NCBI RefSeq assembly: GCF_003086895.1
Contig: NZ_CP026004.1
Coordinates: 965,663 to 1,029,662, forward strand
Length of the DNA: 64,000 nt
Source of the DNA: Stenotrophomonas sp. ESTM1D_MKCIP4_1
GTDB lineage: Bacteria > Pseudomonadota > Gammaproteobacteria > Xanthomonadales > Xanthomonadaceae
Direction of reading: 5' to 3'
Each line of letters opens with the position of its first letter. The stretch's first letter is position 1. The notes under the pieces were generated by a model. That model ran no database searches. It was not told the origin of the DNA and worked only from the letters and a program-made list of their open reading frames with translations. A program made the translations under genes and the position numbers. Below are positions 1 to 9,378 of this stretch, in pieces.

Positions 1-1
1 G

Positions 2-532
2 AATCCCGCGCTGCCAACGCACTGGCGGGTGCGTGAGGTGAGCTACGAGTATCAGGGCAAGATGAAGACGGTACTGACGTCGCTGCCGGCAGCTGCATAC
101 AGCACAAAGGCCGTAGCCGAGCTCTACCAGGAGCGCTGGGAAATCGAACTGGGCTTCCGCGATCTCAAAAGCTCGATGCAGCGAAATGCAGTGACCCTGC
201 GCAGCAAGACCGTCGAGCTGGTGTATCAGGAAGTCTGGGGCCTGCTGCTGGCGTACAACATCATCCGCCGCGAGGCGAGCCAAGCGGCCGTTGCCTACGG
301 CCGCGCACCCTCGGAAATACGCTTCAAACCTGCCTGCCACTACATCGCCGCACAGCTGATCGTGATGGCTGCGGCGCAACCGGCATCGGCTACCGGGAGG
401 CGCCTGTCCCAACTGCGGTCAGGAGTTGCCAGCCTCTTCCTGGAACACCGTCCCCGGCCGACAACGCCGAGGACGGTGAAGATTTCCAAGACCCGCTATC
501 CGGTAGATCGCAAGGCTGCACCGCTTAAGTGA
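2..532 (+). CDS. IS4-family transposase, C-terminal part (cut by window edge)
   Basis: The frame is open from base 2, so the 5' end lies outside the window. The C-terminal catalytic region is clear: the residues YQERWEIELGFRDLK fit the IS4 signature Y-(2)-R-(3)-E-(6)-K, which supplies the last acidic residue of the DDE active site. An internal GTG at 29 could start a shorter frame but would be inside the catalytic domain. The protein would cut and join the ends of its own insertion sequence. The terminal inverted repeat was not identified, and whether the gene is intact cannot be told from this window. Confidence 0.85.
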   Translation, partial: NPALPTHWRVREVSYEYQGKMKTVLTSLPAAAYSTKAVAELYQERWEIELGFRDLKSSMQRNAVTLRSKTVELVYQEVWGLLLAYNIIRREASQAAVAYGRAPSEIRFKPACHYIAAQLIVMAAAQPASATGRRLSQLRSGVASLFLEHRPRPTTPRTVKISKTRYPVDRKAAPLK

Positions 533-587
533 ACAGCATTACGGCAATGCCGGGCCTTTTTTGTTGTCACGCGTGGTCGGCCGTCCT

Positions 588-685
588 GCAGAGTCCAGCT
601 TGCTCGACTGGCCGTTCAAAAGCAGTCGAGCAAGCTCGACTCTACGAAAGCGGGGAGCAGAAGCAGTCGAGCATGGCTGCTCGAC
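588..685. repeat. SMAG-type palindromic repeats (three copies)
   Basis: Three copies of a short palindrome built on AGTCGAGCAAGCTCGACT lie between the transposase and mltD. The outer copies are in opposite orientation and one ends in the GTAG tetranucleotide on the minus strand (CTAC at about 641-644). This is the intergenic GTAG repeat type typical of Stenotrophomonas. Confidence 0.8.
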
Positions 686-709
686 ATTGCGGAGTGCGGG
701 TAGCGGCCG

Positions 710-1915
710 TCAGTCTTCGACACGCAGCACGGCACCCGGCTTCAGCACGCTGCTGCCGCTCAGGCCATTCAATGACAGCAGTGCCTTCACCGGCATGCCG
801 TAGCGGCGGGCAATGGTCCACGCCGATTCGCCATTGCGCACGGTATGGCGGCGATTGCGCGGGCGGTCGGCAACGCTGGCCACGGCCTTGGCGACGGGCG
901 CGGCCGGCTGCAGGCTTGCGCTGGTGGCCGCAGAAGCGGCTGCGCTTGCAACCGTGCTGACATCGGCGACCGGTGCGGATGCGGCGGCCACCGGGGCCAG
1001 CACGCGGGTGGGGCCCGACGGGCGGCCGTTGCCGGCCAGGGCAGGGTTGAGGCGGGCAATGCGTGCCGGGTCCAGCGCGCGCTGCGCGGCCCACTGCTGC
1101 ACGCTGGTGCCGGCCGGCAGGGTGTGATCCTTCAGTACCGGCACCGTGCGGTCCAGCGAGGCCATCACGCTGGGTTCGTCTTCCACGTCTTCCAGCACGC
1201 AGGCCAGGGCATGCAGCTTCTCGACGTAAGCGTGGGTGACCGGCGACAGGCCGGGCAGGGCAGCCGGTTTGGCATTCTGGGCGTTCATCCCCGCCTTGCG
1301 CATCGACTGCAGCACGCGGTACTCGCCGGCGTTGTAGGCCATGGTGGCCAGGCGCCAGTCACCGCCGAACATGCCGTGCAGGGTCTTCAGGTAACGCACC
1401 GCCGCCTGGGTGGAATCGACCGCCGACAGCCGGCCGTCGTAGCCGTTGGCCATCGGCACGCGATGGTTGCGCGCGGTGGTGGCGATGAACTGCCACAGGC
1501 CGGTGGGGCCGCTGCCATTGCGGGCGTTGGGGCGGTAGCCGCTCTCCACGAACGGGATGAGCGCGAATTCGGTGGGCAGGCTGGCCTTGCGCAGTTCCTC
1601 AACCACGTAGCCGAACAGCACCAGGGCGTCGTCGTCCTGGTTGGCCAGGCGCGACGGGGCGTGGGCGAACTGCTTCTGCCAGCGCGGGCTGGTGGCCTCG
1701 GCGTCGCAGGTGGGTTCGGCCAGGCCCTCGCGGAAGCTGGCGAAGATCTCCTGGCCGTTGCGTACCGACGCGGCCGGCAGCATGGCCGGGTCCATCGGGA
1801 CGGCCGACGCGGCGGTCAGGTTCTGGCTGATGCCGGCGCCCAGAGACTGCGCGCCCGCGTTTCCGGCCAGCCCCAGGACAAGGCCCAGGGCCAGCGGCAG
1901 ACTTCGGCGCATCAT
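710..1915 (-). CDS. mltD: Membrane-bound lytic murein transglycosylase D
   Basis: This 401-residue protein has an N-terminal signal sequence (about residues 1-22), an SLT transglycosylase domain (about 95-230) and one C-terminal LysM peptidoglycan-binding domain (about 355-400). The catalytic glutamate is E124 in the segment [11 protein letters not shown]. It would cleave glycan strands in the periplasm to form 1,6-anhydromuropeptides. E. coli MltD usually has two LysM domains, so this is a one-LysM version with an Ala/Pro/Val-rich linker. Its start overlaps the gloB stop by 4 bases, so the two are probably translationally coupled; the same gene pair occurs in enterobacteria. Confidence 0.92.
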   Translation of the reverse strand: MMRRSLPLALGLVLGLAGNAGAQSLGAGISQNLTAASAVPMDPAMLPAASVRNGQEIFASFREGLAEPTCDAEATSPRWQKQFAHAPSRLANQDDDALVLFGYVVEELRKASLPTEFALIPFVESGYRPNARNGSGPTGLWQFIATTARNHRVPMANGYDGRLSAVDSTQAAVRYLKTLHGMFGGDWRLATMAYNAGEYRVLQSMRKAGMNAQNAKPAALPGLSPVTHAYVEKLHALACVLEDVEDEPSVMASLDRTVPVLKDHTLPAGTSVQQWAAQRALDPARIARLNPALAGNGRPSGPTRVLAPVAAASAPVADVSTVASAAASAATSASLQPAAPVAKAVASVADRPRNRRHTVRNGESAWTIARRYGMPVKALLSLNGLSGSSVLKPGAVLRVED

Positions 1916-2676
1916 GCGCGGAAGCCGTCTTTCCAGTGCCGGAGACCGGCCATGACATCGACGTCGTCCACGACATCGCGCCCCAGGTGCGCCGACACCG
2001 CCGCGCGGATCGGCGCGGTGTGCACACGCAGGAACGGATTGCAGTCCAGTTCGTTGGCCAGGGTTACCGGCAGGGTGGAACGGTCATCGCGGCGCATGGC
2101 CAAAGCCTCCTCTTGGCGCTGCACCAGGGCAGCGTTGGCGGGGTCGACATGCCGCGCGAAGACGGCATTTGACACGGTGTACTCATGGGCGCAACAAAGC
2201 AGCAGTTGCACAGGCAAGGTACCCAGCTTGCGCATCGATGCCAGCAGCTGGGACGGCGTACCTTCAAACAGGCGTCCACAGCCCAGGCTGAACAACGAAT
2301 CTCCGCTGAAAAGATGTTCAGCAGTGTGAAACGCGATGTGGCTGCGGGTATGCCCGGGCACGGATAGTACGTGGAACATCCGGCCCAGTGCCTGAACGCG
2401 TTCACCTTCACCCACGCGCTCGGTCGCGGTGGGGATGCGTTCCTCGACCGGCGCGATCACCCGCGCGCCGGGAAAACGCGCCTGCAGCGCGGGCACGCCG
2501 CCGATGTGGTCGTCATGGTGGTGGGTCAGCAGGATGGTGTCCACGCGCAGCCCTTGGTCGGCCAGCGCCAGCACGGGCGCAGCATCGCCGGGGTCGATGA
2601 CCACGGCGGCGCCATCGTCGGCGATCAGCATCCAGATGTAGTTATCCGCAAATGCGGGCAGGGCAGTCAGTCGCAT
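1912..2676 (-). CDS. gloB: Hydroxyacylglutathione hydrolase (glyoxalase II)
   Basis: The 254-residue metallo-beta-lactamase-fold protein contains the binuclear metal motif [10 protein letters not shown] and the downstream metal ligands in PGHTRSH and SGDSLF. It hydrolyses S-lactoylglutathione to lactate and glutathione, the second step of methylglyoxal detoxification. I chose the ATG at 2676 because it gives the family's usual N-terminus ([15 protein letters not shown]); an upstream methionine in frame adds 61 low-complexity residues that overlap the divergent gene. It is followed by mltD with a 4-base overlap. Confidence 0.95.
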   Translation of the reverse strand: MRLTALPAFADNYIWMLIADDGAAVVIDPGDAAPVLALADQGLRVDTILLTHHHDDHIGGVPALQARFPGARVIAPVEERIPTATERVGEGERVQALGRMFHVLSVPGHTRSHIAFHTAEHLFSGDSLFSLGCGRLFEGTPSQLLASMRKLGTLPVQLLLCCAHEYTVSNAVFARHVDPANAALVQRQEEALAMRRDDRSTLPVTLANELDCNPFLRVHTAPIRAAVSAHLGRDVVDDVDVMAGLRHWKDGFRA

Positions 2677-2687
2677 AGAATTGGACC

Positions 2688-3332
2688 ATGCCCCTGCTGC
2701 AGAGCCACCGTCAAGCGAGCCTGGTGCCGTGGTTCGACAGCGAGCCGGCGGCAGCGCTGCGCGTGGCTGAGCGCCAGCTGCTGCTGCCGCGGCTGGCGGG
2801 CCTGCCCTCCCAGCCCTGGCTGTGGATCGCGCCCACCGCGTCGTGGCTGGAGGATGCACAGCTGGGCGGACGTGGCCTGCGCCTGTACCGCGATGGCAGC
2901 GGCTATGCCGGCCAGACCCGCTGCGCGCTGCCGCTGCCGTTGGCCAATGAAAGCGTCAACGCCATCGTGCTGCAGCACGTCACCGCGGCCGATGCCGACC
3001 ATCTGCTGGGCGAGTGTTCGCGCGTGCTGATGCCCGGCGGCCAGCTGTGGCTGAGCAGTCTCAACCCGTTCAGCCCTTACCGCACCCGCTGGCGCCAGCA
3101 TGGGCTGGTGGTGCGCACGCCGCAGCGGCTGCGCCTGCTGCTGGCCCGCCATGGGCTGGAATGCGATGACACCCGGTACCTGGGGCCGCTGTGGCAGGGC
3201 CCTGGCAGCAGCCGGAGCGCGGGCTGGGCACCGCTGCGTGCGGCCTGCCTGTTCCATGCTGAAAAACGTACGCTGGCCCTGCCAGGGCCGACCCCGCTGG
3301 CGGTGCGCTGGCACGGCACCGTTGCTACCTGA
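2688..3332 (+). CDS. YafS-like SAM-dependent methyltransferase
   Basis: This 214-residue protein looks like a class I methyltransferase of the YafS type. The central part contains an [16 protein letters not shown] acidic-loop region and a motif-like segment [19 protein letters not shown] typical of ubiquinone/menaquinone-type methyltransferases. The N-terminal SAM-binding glycine loop is degenerate. Gene order gloB / yafS / rnhA / dnaQ matches enterobacteria, which supports the assignment. Only 11 bases separate its ATG from the divergent gloB start, so each promoter must lie within the other gene. The substrate is unknown. Confidence 0.75.
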   Translation: MPLLQSHRQASLVPWFDSEPAAALRVAERQLLLPRLAGLPSQPWLWIAPTASWLEDAQLGGRGLRLYRDGSGYAGQTRCALPLPLANESVNAIVLQHVTAADADHLLGECSRVLMPGGQLWLSSLNPFSPYRTRWRQHGLVVRTPQRLRLLLARHGLECDDTRYLGPLWQGPGSSRSAGWAPLRAACLFHAEKRTLALPGPTPLAVRWHGTVAT

Positions 3333-3344
3333 TCTGGAGTTGTA

Positions 3345-3797
3345 TTGAAGACCATCGAAATCCATACCGACGGTTCCTGCCTCGGCAATCCCGGCCCCGG
3401 TGGCTGGGCTGCACTGCTGCGCTACAAAGGGCATGAGCGCGAACTGAGCGGCGGCGAAGCGCACACCACCAACAACCGGATGGAGCTGATGGCGGCCATT
3501 TCCGGCCTGGAGACGCTGACTGAACCGTGCGACATCGTGCTCTACACCGACTCCCAGTACGTGCGGCAGGGGCTGACCCAGTGGATGCCGGGCTGGATCC
3601 GGAAGAACTGGAAGACGGCCGGTGGCGACCCGGTGAAGAACCGGGAGCTGTGGGAACGCCTGCATGCGGCCACGATGCGGCACCAGATCGACTGGCGCTG
3701 GGTGAAGGGCCATTCCGGCGACCCTGACAATGAGCGGGTCGACACCCTGGCGCGCAATGCCGCCATCCAGATCCGCGACGGCAGCCCGGTAAACTGA
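3345..3797 (+). CDS. rnhA: Ribonuclease HI
   Basis: The 150-residue protein is full length for RNase HI and degrades RNA in RNA-DNA hybrids. The four catalytic carboxylates are visible as D9 (HTDGS), E47 (NRMEL), D69 (YTDSQ) and D133 (NERVDTLA), with the conserved histidine H123 in KGHSG. The start is a TTG at 3345. Unlike E. coli, where rnhA and dnaQ are divergent, here both run on the plus strand with only 4 bases between them. Confidence 0.96.
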   Translation: MKTIEIHTDGSCLGNPGPGGWAALLRYKGHERELSGGEAHTTNNRMELMAAISGLETLTEPCDIVLYTDSQYVRQGLTQWMPGWIRKNWKTAGGDPVKNRELWERLHAATMRHQIDWRWVKGHSGDPDNERVDTLARNAAIQIRDGSPVN

Positions 3798-3801
3798 GCC
3801 C

Positions 3802-4530
3802 ATGCGTCAGATCATCCTCGATACCGAAACCACCGGCCTGGAATGGAAGAAGGGCAACCGCATCGTTGAAATCGGCTGTGTGGAGCTGTTCAAGCGCCGC
3901 CCGACCGGCAACAACTACCACCAGTACATCAAGCCCGACGTCGACTTCGAGCAGGGCGCGCAGGAAGTCACCGGCCTGAGCCTGGACTTCCTGGCCGACA
4001 AGCCCGAGTTCGCGCAGATCGCCGAGGAGTTCCTGGCGTTCATCGACGGCGCCGAGCTCATCATCCACAACGCGGCCTTCGATCTGGGCTTCCTCGACAA
4101 CGAGCTTTCGCTGCTCGGGCCGGAGTACGGGAAGATCACCGACCGCTGCACGGTCATCGATACCCTGGCGATGGCGCGCGAGCGCTTCCCGGGCCAGCGC
4201 AACTCGCTGGACGCGCTGTGCAAGCGGCTGGGCGTGGACAACTCGCACCGCGCGCTGCACGGCGGCCTGCTCGATGCGCAGATTCTGGGCGATGTCTACA
4301 TTGCGCTGACCTCGGGCCAGGAAGAGATCGGCTTCGGCCTGGAGGACGAGGGTGGGGCGGCCGGTGCGGCGCTGCAGGCCTTCGACACCAGCGCGCTGCT
4401 GCCGCGCCCGCGGGTGGTGGCCACGGCATCGGAGCTGGAAGCACACGCCGCGCGGCTGGAGCGCCTGCGCAAGAAGGCCGGCCATGCCCTGTGGGATGGC
4501 CCCAAGGTGGAAGAAGCGGCGAGCGCGTAA
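3802..4530 (+). CDS. dnaQ: DNA polymerase III epsilon subunit (3'-5' proofreading exonuclease)
   Basis: The 242-residue protein carries a complete DEDDh exonuclease site: D7 and E9 in LDTETTG, D94 in HNAAFDLGF, and H153/D158 in HGGLLDAQ. It is the proofreading subunit of the replicative polymerase. The C-terminal part (about 185-242) would hold the alpha-subunit binding segment. It lies 4 bases behind rnhA and is probably co-transcribed with it. It is followed by SMAG-type repeats that may stabilise the mRNA 3' end (inference). Confidence 0.95.
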   Translation: MRQIILDTETTGLEWKKGNRIVEIGCVELFKRRPTGNNYHQYIKPDVDFEQGAQEVTGLSLDFLADKPEFAQIAEEFLAFIDGAELIIHNAAFDLGFLDNELSLLGPEYGKITDRCTVIDTLAMARERFPGQRNSLDALCKRLGVDNSHRALHGGLLDAQILGDVYIALTSGQEEIGFGLEDEGGAAGAALQAFDTSALLPRPRVVATASELEAHAARLERLRKKAGHALWDGPKVEEAASA

Positions 4531-4535
4531 GCAGT

Positions 4536-4632
4536 GGTATTGCCGGCCGCTGACCGGCATCCACGATGTGTCATCCACGCATGGCGTGGATCTACCGGTG
4601 ATTGGGGTAGAGCCACGCCATGCGTGGCTTTG
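4536..4632. repeat. SMAG-type palindromic repeats
   Basis: Three short palindromes lie between the convergent dnaQ and phosphatase genes: GCCGGCCGCTGACCGGC, then ATCCACGCATGGCGTGGAT ending in CTAC, then a GTAG-led copy in opposite orientation (AGCCACGCCATGCGTGGCT). Confidence 0.75.
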
Positions 4633-4663
4633 GGCCTGCGCAGAACCGTTCGACGGAGACCGA

Positions 4664-5368
4664 TCAGTGGCAGCGCACCAGGATGACGGTGATGTTGTCA
4701 GACCCACCGCCATCCAGGGCGGAGGCGACCAGGCTGTCCACGCATTCCTGGGCGCTGGCGTCGTCGTAGGCCAGGGTCCGGGCGATGTCGCGGTCGTCGA
4801 CTTCCTCGGTCAGGCCGTCGCTGCACAGCAGCAGCTGCATGCCCGGGCGTAGTTCGCCGCTGGTGGTTGCCACGTTCAGGTGCGTGGGATCGGTCACGCC
4901 CAGCGCCTGGGTGACCACGTTGCGGTGCGGGTGGGCCCGTGCCTGTTCGGCGGTCAGGTTGCCCTGTGCAACAAGTTCCTGCACCACGCTGTGGTCCTGG
5001 CTGAGCTGGGCCAGCTGGCCGTCGCGCCACATGTAGGCGCGGCTGTCGCCCACCCAGGCCACTTCGTAGCGGTTGCCCTGCACCCGCGCGGCAACCACGG
5101 TGGTGCCCATCGGCAGGGTATCGTTGCGCCGCCGCGAGGCGCGGATGATCTCTTCGTCGGCCGTGCGGATGGCGTGGGCCAGTGGCGCACCACGACGGAT
5201 CTCGCGGACGATGGTCTCGCGCGCCAGGGCACTGGCCACCTCACCGCACGCATGCCCGCCCATGCCGTCGGCCACCAGCCACAGGGCCAGCTCGCTGTCA
5301 CCGTAGTAGGTGTCCTCATTGAGCTCGCGGCGCAGGCCGGGGTGGGTGAGATGTCCGAATTCGATCAT
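4664..5368 (-). CDS. PP2C-type serine/threonine protein phosphatase
   Basis: This 234-residue protein is a single PPM/PP2C domain of the Stp1/PrpC type. Visible metal-site motifs are RELNEDTYY, LVADGMGGHACGEVAS, AWVGDSRAYMW and the late GGSDNITVI. It removes phosphate from Ser/Thr residues with Mn2+ or Mg2+. Bacterial relatives counter Hanks-type kinases; the nearest such kinase in this window is at 59.5 kb and no linkage is implied. It has no transmembrane segment and should be cytoplasmic. Confidence 0.9.
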   Translation of the reverse strand: MIEFGHLTHPGLRRELNEDTYYGDSELALWLVADGMGGHACGEVASALARETIVREIRRGAPLAHAIRTADEEIIRASRRRNDTLPMGTTVVAARVQGNRYEVAWVGDSRAYMWRDGQLAQLSQDHSVVQELVAQGNLTAEQARAHPHRNVVTQALGVTDPTHLNVATTSGELRPGMQLLLCSDGLTEEVDDRDIARTLAYDDASAQECVDSLVASALDGGGSDNITVILVRCH

Positions 5369-5476
5369 GGTGGTTGCTGGGCGGGGTCATGCCGGGGAGA
5401 ACGGCATCATCACGGCCAAGCGGACATCCGGCAAGGCGTTCAGTCAGAAATTTTTCACATGTTGGGCCGCAATGGC

Positions 5477-5505
5477 TTGTGGTCTGCCGCGCTTCCTCGT
5501 ATGAT
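5477..5505 (+). promoter_or_regulatory. Promoter of tRNA-Ser(CGA)
   Basis: A TTGTGG (-35) and TATGAT (-10) pair with 17 bases between them lies 29 bases before the tRNA gene. Confidence 0.6.
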
Positions 5506-5534
5506 GCGCGTCCCCGGTTCGCCGGGGAACACCT

Positions 5535-5625
5535 GGAGAGGTGGCAGAGCGGTTGAATGTACCTGACTCGAAATCAGGCAGGCGTTTATAGCGCCTCGGG
5601 GGTTCGAATCCCCCCCTCTCCGCCA
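5535..5625 (+). tRNA. tRNA-Ser(CGA)
   Basis: A 91-nt class II tRNA with encoded CCA. The acceptor stem GGAGAGG pairs with CCTCTCC. The anticodon stem CCTGA/TCAGG holds the loop CTCGAAA with anticodon CGA, which reads UCG. A long variable arm and the GTTCGAATC T-loop are present. Its 3' end runs directly into a perfect palindrome that acts as terminator. Confidence 0.95.
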
Positions 5626-5801
5626 GATAAATAAAAAAGGCTGCCCTCTGGGCAGCCTTTTTTATTTATCTGGCGCGGGACGCGAAGTGCGCTGCGCGCG
5701 CTTCGCCCCAAACGTTGCGTCGCAACGTTTGGGCCCCTCCCTTTGCCTGCCTCTCCCCGCCCCTGTCGGGGCAGCCCCTCAACAGAGGGGCTTGTTCCTC
5801 C
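5615..5801. repeat. Left copy of ~180-bp inverted repeat (tRNA-Ser 3' end plus nested palindromes)
   Basis: This stretch, from the tRNA acceptor through several nested palindromes, is nearly identical to the reverse complement of 11392-11578. Differences are confined to hairpin loops and one small stem. Nested palindromes include AACGTTGCGTCGCAACGTT and AGCCCCTC/GAGGGGCT. The two copies bracket the 5.6-kb segment holding the LPS/Kdo genes, SRP RNA and Gdx exporter. Confidence 0.85.
5621..5676. terminator. Bidirectional terminator in a 26-bp-arm palindrome after tRNA-Ser(CGA)
   Basis: The core stem GGCTGCCC/GGGCAGCC is preceded by six A and followed by six T. The symmetry extends outward so that the arms are perfect for 26 bases and include the CCA end of the tRNA. 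The same structure recurs at 11517-11572. Confidence 0.85.
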
Positions 5802-5883
5802 GGATGCGCCATCGGGATGCTGTCACGCGGGAACAACGTCTTCGCTGCGGTTACCATGTGCCATCACCTGCTGGAGCGTTGCC

Positions 5884-6270
5884 ATGACCGCTGAAATCCT
5901 CGTGCCTGTTTCTTTCGGCGAGCTGCTGGACAAGATCTCGATCCTGCAGATCAAGTCCGAGCGCATCAGCGATGAAGGCAAGCTGGCCAATGTGCGCCGC
6001 GAGCTGTCCGCGCTGGATGCCACCTGGATGGGTCACCCGGCGGCGGTGAAGGATATCGCCAAGCTGCGGGCCGATCTGAAGGCGGTCAACGAGCAGTTGT
6101 GGGACATCGAGGACGAGGTCCGCCTGAAGGAGAAGGCGCAGGCCTTCGACCAGGCCTTCGTCGATCTGGCCCGCAGCGTCTACCTGCGCAACGACGAGCG
6201 CGCGCGCATCAAGAAGGCGATCAACCTGGCGCTGGGGTCGGCGTACGTGGAAGAGAAGTCGTACAAGTAA
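5884..6270 (+). CDS. Small conserved protein of the DUF6165 type
   Basis: This is a 128-residue, charged, helix-rich soluble protein without signal peptide. The opening MTAEILVPVSFGELLDKISI and the pattern of Lys/Glu-rich helices resemble the DUF6165 family, often found beside LPS-core glycosyltransferases in Xanthomonads. The ATG at 5884 was chosen because upstream in-frame sequence falls in the palindromic repeat. It converges on the heptosyltransferase gene with a shared hairpin terminator between them. Its molecular role is unknown. Confidence 0.7.
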   Translation: MTAEILVPVSFGELLDKISILQIKSERISDEGKLANVRRELSALDATWMGHPAAVKDIAKLRADLKAVNEQLWDIEDEVRLKEKAQAFDQAFVDLARSVYLRNDERARIKKAINLALGSAYVEEKSYK

Positions 6271-6289
6271 ACCCACGCCCTGCGTGGAA

Positions 6290-6315
6290 GGTGCGGGCCA
6301 CAGGTGGCCCGCACC
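6290..6315. terminator. Hairpin between convergent genes
   Basis: A perfect 12-base stem (GGTGCGGGCCAC/GTGGCCCGCACC) with an AG loop lies between the convergent DUF6165 and GT9 genes. There is no long T-run, so termination is inferred from position. Confidence 0.5.
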
Positions 6316-6321
6316 GATCGC

Positions 6322-7368
6322 TCAGCCGAGGTGATCGGCCACGTAGCGCTCGAAAGCGGCGATGCCGTCCTCGACGGTGATCAGCTCCATCACATCATCG
6401 AACTCGATCTTGGTGCCCCACTTGAGGTCGGCGGCTGTCTTGCCCAGGTACTTGCGCGCGGCATCATCGTAGCGGTCCACGCAGTAGCGGCGGTCGGAGT
6501 ACGGGCCGCTGCGGTGCGGGTTGCTGGCCGCGTGCAGGCCCAGCACCTTGGCGCCCATTGCATTGGCGATATGCATCGGGCCTGAGTCGGGTGTCATGAC
6601 CAGGTTGGCGCGGGCCAGCAGGGCCGGCAGCTGCTTCAGCGTGTCCTTGCCCACCAGGTCCAGTGCCGGTGTCGTCAGCTGGGTCAGGATGGCATCGGCC
6701 ATGCTGCGCTCCAGTTCGCTGCGCCCGCCACACAGCACCACCTGCCAGCCACGCGCGCTGGCATGGTTGGCCACCGCCGCATAGCGGTCGGCGTACCAGT
6801 TGCGCAGTACGTGGCTGGAGCACGGCGAGATCATCAGCACCGGGCGGCCATCATCGGGCCACTGCGCCGCCGCCCATTCGTAGGCCGACGGCGGCACCGC
6901 CAGGTCCCAGCTCACCTCGGTCTGGCGCAGGCCCAGGGGTTCGCAGAAGCTGCCGATGGCGTCGAGCACATGGATGCCCGGGCGGTCGGGAATACGTTCG
7001 TTGATGAACAACCCGTGCAGGTCCTTGGAGCGGCTGCGGTCGTAGCCGATGCGGCGCTCGGCCGGAATGAAGGCCGACAGCAGGTTCGCGCGGAAGGCGA
7101 CCTGCATCTGCAGCAGTGCCTCGAAACGGCCGGGCGGCAGCTGCCTGCGCAGCTCCTTCACCCCGGCCATGCCGCTCTTTTTGTCGTACGCATGGAACAC
7201 CACGCCGGGCAGGCCATCAAGCAGCTTGTGGCCGGCTTTGTCGATGATCCAGTGGATCGGCGTGTCCGGGCGCGCGGCCTGCAGGGTGCGCACCAGGGGA
7301 ACCACGTGGGTGACATCCCCCAGGGCAGACAAGCGCAGGAGGCACAAGGATGAGGACGCTGATGCCAT
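6322..7368 (-). CDS. Glycosyltransferase family 9 (LPS heptosyltransferase-like)
   Basis: The 348-residue protein has the GT9 layout. It has an N-terminal Rossmann half starting [16 protein letters not shown] and a C-terminal nucleotide-sugar half with the diagnostic [14 protein letters not shown]. Family members add ADP-heptose or a related sugar to the lipopolysaccharide inner core on the cytoplasmic face of the inner membrane. The divergent neighbour is a Kdo kinase, which fits an LPS-core locus. Whether it is WaaC, WaaF or another GT9 member cannot be decided from sequence alone. Confidence 0.85.
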   Translation of the reverse strand: MASASSSLCLLRLSALGDVTHVVPLVRTLQAARPDTPIHWIIDKAGHKLLDGLPGVVFHAYDKKSGMAGVKELRRQLPPGRFEALLQMQVAFRANLLSAFIPAERRIGYDRSRSKDLHGLFINERIPDRPGIHVLDAIGSFCEPLGLRQTEVSWDLAVPPSAYEWAAAQWPDDGRPVLMISPCSSHVLRNWYADRYAAVANHASARGWQVVLCGGRSELERSMADAILTQLTTPALDLVGKDTLKQLPALLARANLVMTPDSGPMHIANAMGAKVLGLHAASNPHRSGPYSDRRYCVDRYDDAARKYLGKTAADLKWGTKIEFDDVMELITVEDGIAAFERYVADHLG

Positions 7369-7389
7369 GTGTTGTTAGACTCAAAGATA

Positions 7390-8139
7390 ATGGTCGCATT
7401 TGACGCCAATGAAGCGCTGACGCCATGCCGCGAGGGTCGCGGCATCGGGGCCATTCTGTTCGACCGCGAGCGGCTGCGGCAAGCCGACGTCGGCCTGTTC
7501 TCGCCCCAGCACTGGGGCAGCAAGGCCCGGCCGGTGGGTGAAGGCGGGCGGGGCAGTGCCTGGTTTGTCGACGCTTCCTTCGGGCCCGGGGTGCTGCGCC
7601 ACTACCTGCGCGGTGGCCTGGCAGCCAAGCTGAGCCGGGACCAGTACATCTGGCGCGGCGCCGACCGCACCCGCAGTTTTGCCGAGTTCCGTCTGATGCG
7701 GGCCCTGCGCGCGCAGAAGCTGCCGGTGCCCCGGCCGGTCGCCGCGTTCTACATGCGTGAAGGCCTGCGCTATCGCGCGGCCATCCTGATGGAGCGCATC
7801 GAGGGCGTGCGCTCGCTGGCCGACCGGGCGCTGGTGGCCGGGCGTGGCGCGCCATGGGAAGAGGCGGGCCGCCTGATCGCGCGGTTCCACCGCGCCGGCC
7901 TGGACCACGCCGATCTCAATGCGCACAACATCCTGTTCGACGGCAACGGCCATGGCTGGCTGATCGACTTCGACCGGGGGGTGATCCGCATTCCCGCCAC
8001 CGCCTGGCGTGAGCGCAACCTCAAGCGACTGCTGCGCTCGCTGATCAAGCTGCGCGGCGAGCGCAGCGTGGAAGACGTGCAGAAGGACTACGCGCGCCTG
8101 CGTCGCGCCTATGACATGGCCTGGAACCGGGGCACCTGA
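7390..8139 (+). CDS. kdkA: 3-deoxy-D-manno-octulosonic acid (Kdo) kinase
   Basis: The 249-residue protein belongs to the KdkA/WaaP kinase family, with a catalytic loop [13 protein letters not shown] and a metal-binding WLIDFDRG segment. It phosphorylates Kdo in the lipid A-core region using ATP; Xanthomonad LPS uses phosphorylated Kdo. I prefer the ATG at 7390 over an upstream GTG at 7369 that abuts the divergent GT9 start. The 21-base gap to that gene must hold both start regions. Its stop overlaps the next start by one base. Confidence 0.85.
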   Translation: MVAFDANEALTPCREGRGIGAILFDRERLRQADVGLFSPQHWGSKARPVGEGGRGSAWFVDASFGPGVLRHYLRGGLAAKLSRDQYIWRGADRTRSFAEFRLMRALRAQKLPVPRPVAAFYMREGLRYRAAILMERIEGVRSLADRALVAGRGAPWEEAGRLIARFHRAGLDHADLNAHNILFDGNGHGWLIDFDRGVIRIPATAWRERNLKRLLRSLIKLRGERSVEDVQKDYARLRRAYDMAWNRGT

Positions 8140-8906
8140 TGGACTGGTCGTTGCGTTTCCTCGGCGTCGGCAATGCGTCGGCGGTCGAGCTGGGTTCCCC
8201 CATGTCGGTGATCGAACGCGATGGCCGCCCGTGGCTGACCATCGATTGCGGTGGCGAGGGCCTGACTGCCTTCAAGGCGCACTATGGCCACCTGCCGCAG
8301 GCGCTGTTCGTCACCCATGTGCACCTGGACCACGTGGCCGGTTTCGAGCGGCTGTTCGTGGATACCTTCTTCAATGCACAGCGGCGCGGCAAGGTGCGCC
8401 TGTACGTGCCGGCCACCGTGGTGCCGCTGCTGCACAAGCGCGTGGCTGATTACCCCAACGTGCTGGCCGAGGGCGGCGCCAATTTCTGGGATGCGTTCCA
8501 TCTGATCGCGGTGGGCGATGCGTTCTGGCACGAAGGCGTGCGCCTGGAAGTGTTTCCGTCGCGCCACCATTGGCCGGAAACCGCCTATGGTCTGCGCCTG
8601 CAGGGCGCGCTGACCTGGAGTGGCGATACGCGGCCGATCCCGGAGATGCTGGCGCGCTTTGCCAACGACAACGAACTCATCGCCCACGACTGTGGCCTGC
8701 ATGGCAATCCCTCGCATACCGGTGTGGATGACCTGGAGCGCGAGTACAGCGCCGAGCTGCAGTCGCGGATGATGCTCTACCACTACGCCAGCGCGGCTGA
8801 TGGCCAGGCGCTGGCCGCGCGCGGGCATCGCGTGGCGCAGCCGGGGCAGTGCGTGACGCTGGCGACACCGACGGCGCCGCACGTGCTGGCGCAGGATCCG
8901 CCGTGA
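8139..8906 (+). CDS. Metallo-beta-lactamase-fold hydrolase (RNase Z-like)
   Basis: The 255-residue protein has the metal motif VTHVHLDHVAGFERL (HxHxDH) and later ligands in LTWSGDTRPIPEM and IAHDCGLHGN, followed by a SHT motif. The arrangement resembles the RNase Z/ElaC branch of the superfamily, although no exosite is apparent. The substrate is unknown. It overlaps kdkA by one base and the next gene by four, so the three are one transcription unit. Confidence 0.8.
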   Translation: MDWSLRFLGVGNASAVELGSPMSVIERDGRPWLTIDCGGEGLTAFKAHYGHLPQALFVTHVHLDHVAGFERLFVDTFFNAQRRGKVRLYVPATVVPLLHKRVADYPNVLAEGGANFWDAFHLIAVGDAFWHEGVRLEVFPSRHHWPETAYGLRLQGALTWSGDTRPIPEMLARFANDNELIAHDCGLHGNPSHTGVDDLEREYSAELQSRMMLYHYASAADGQALAARGHRVAQPGQCVTLATPTAPHVLAQDPP

Positions 8907-9292
8907 ACACGTCCGGCCGGCCTGCCGACGCGGCGCTGGCGACCGAACTGGAACATCTGGAACGCGCGCTGCATACCCCGCAGGTACGCAGTGACCGTGC
9001 GCGGCTGTCGGAACTGCTGGATGAGGACTTCAGCGAGATCGGCAGCTCGGGCCAGTGCTATGGCCGGGCAGCAGCATTGGCGGAGATACCGCTGGAGCGC
9101 GCGCAGGTGCAGATCGAATCGGAGCACTACGCGGTCACGCTGCTGACGCCGGATCTGGCCCAGGTGCGCTATCGCAGCCGCTACCACCTGGATGGCCAGC
9201 CGCAGCGCTGGGTGCTGCGCAGTTCGCTGTGGCGCCGGCATGCGCAGGGATGGCGGGTGGTGTTCCACCAGGGCACGCCCGAGGCGCGGTAG
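8903..9292 (+). CDS. SnoaL/DUF4440-like protein of the NTF2 fold
   Basis: The 129-residue protein starts at a GTG that overlaps the previous stop (GTGA). Features of the NTF2-like DUF4440 group are the N-terminal helix pattern LEHLERALHTPQVRSDRARL, the motif LLDEDFSEIGSSGQ and the C-terminal strands ending GWRVVFHQGTP. No catalytic function can be assigned. It is the last gene of the kdkA unit and is followed by a GGGGTCAG palindrome and the SRP RNA gene on the other strand. Confidence 0.75.
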   Translation: MNTSGRPADAALATELEHLERALHTPQVRSDRARLSELLDEDFSEIGSSGQCYGRAAALAEIPLERAQVQIESEHYAVTLLTPDLAQVRYRSRYHLDGQPQRWVLRSSLWRRHAQGWRVVFHQGTPEAR

Positions 9293-9325
9293 GGCCGGGC
9301 CTTGCCTGGTGAAGAATGTGAAACC

Positions 9326-9364
9326 GGGGTCAGAGCCCTTCGCCGTGCAAAGGGATCTGACCCC
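9326..9364. repeat. GGGGTCAG-type palindromic repeat
   Basis: An inverted repeat GGGGTCAGAGCCCTT / AAGGG-TCTGACCCC lies behind the DUF4440 gene. A second copy of the same element is at 39085-39125, after the phosphotransferase gene. Confidence 0.7.
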
Positions 9365-9378
9365 AGTGCAGAAAAGGC

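Noticed and set aside
845..2329. 494-residue plus-strand open frame opposite mltD and gloB
   Set aside because: It is an antisense shadow in high-GC DNA; mltD and gloB on the other strand have full domains and motifs.
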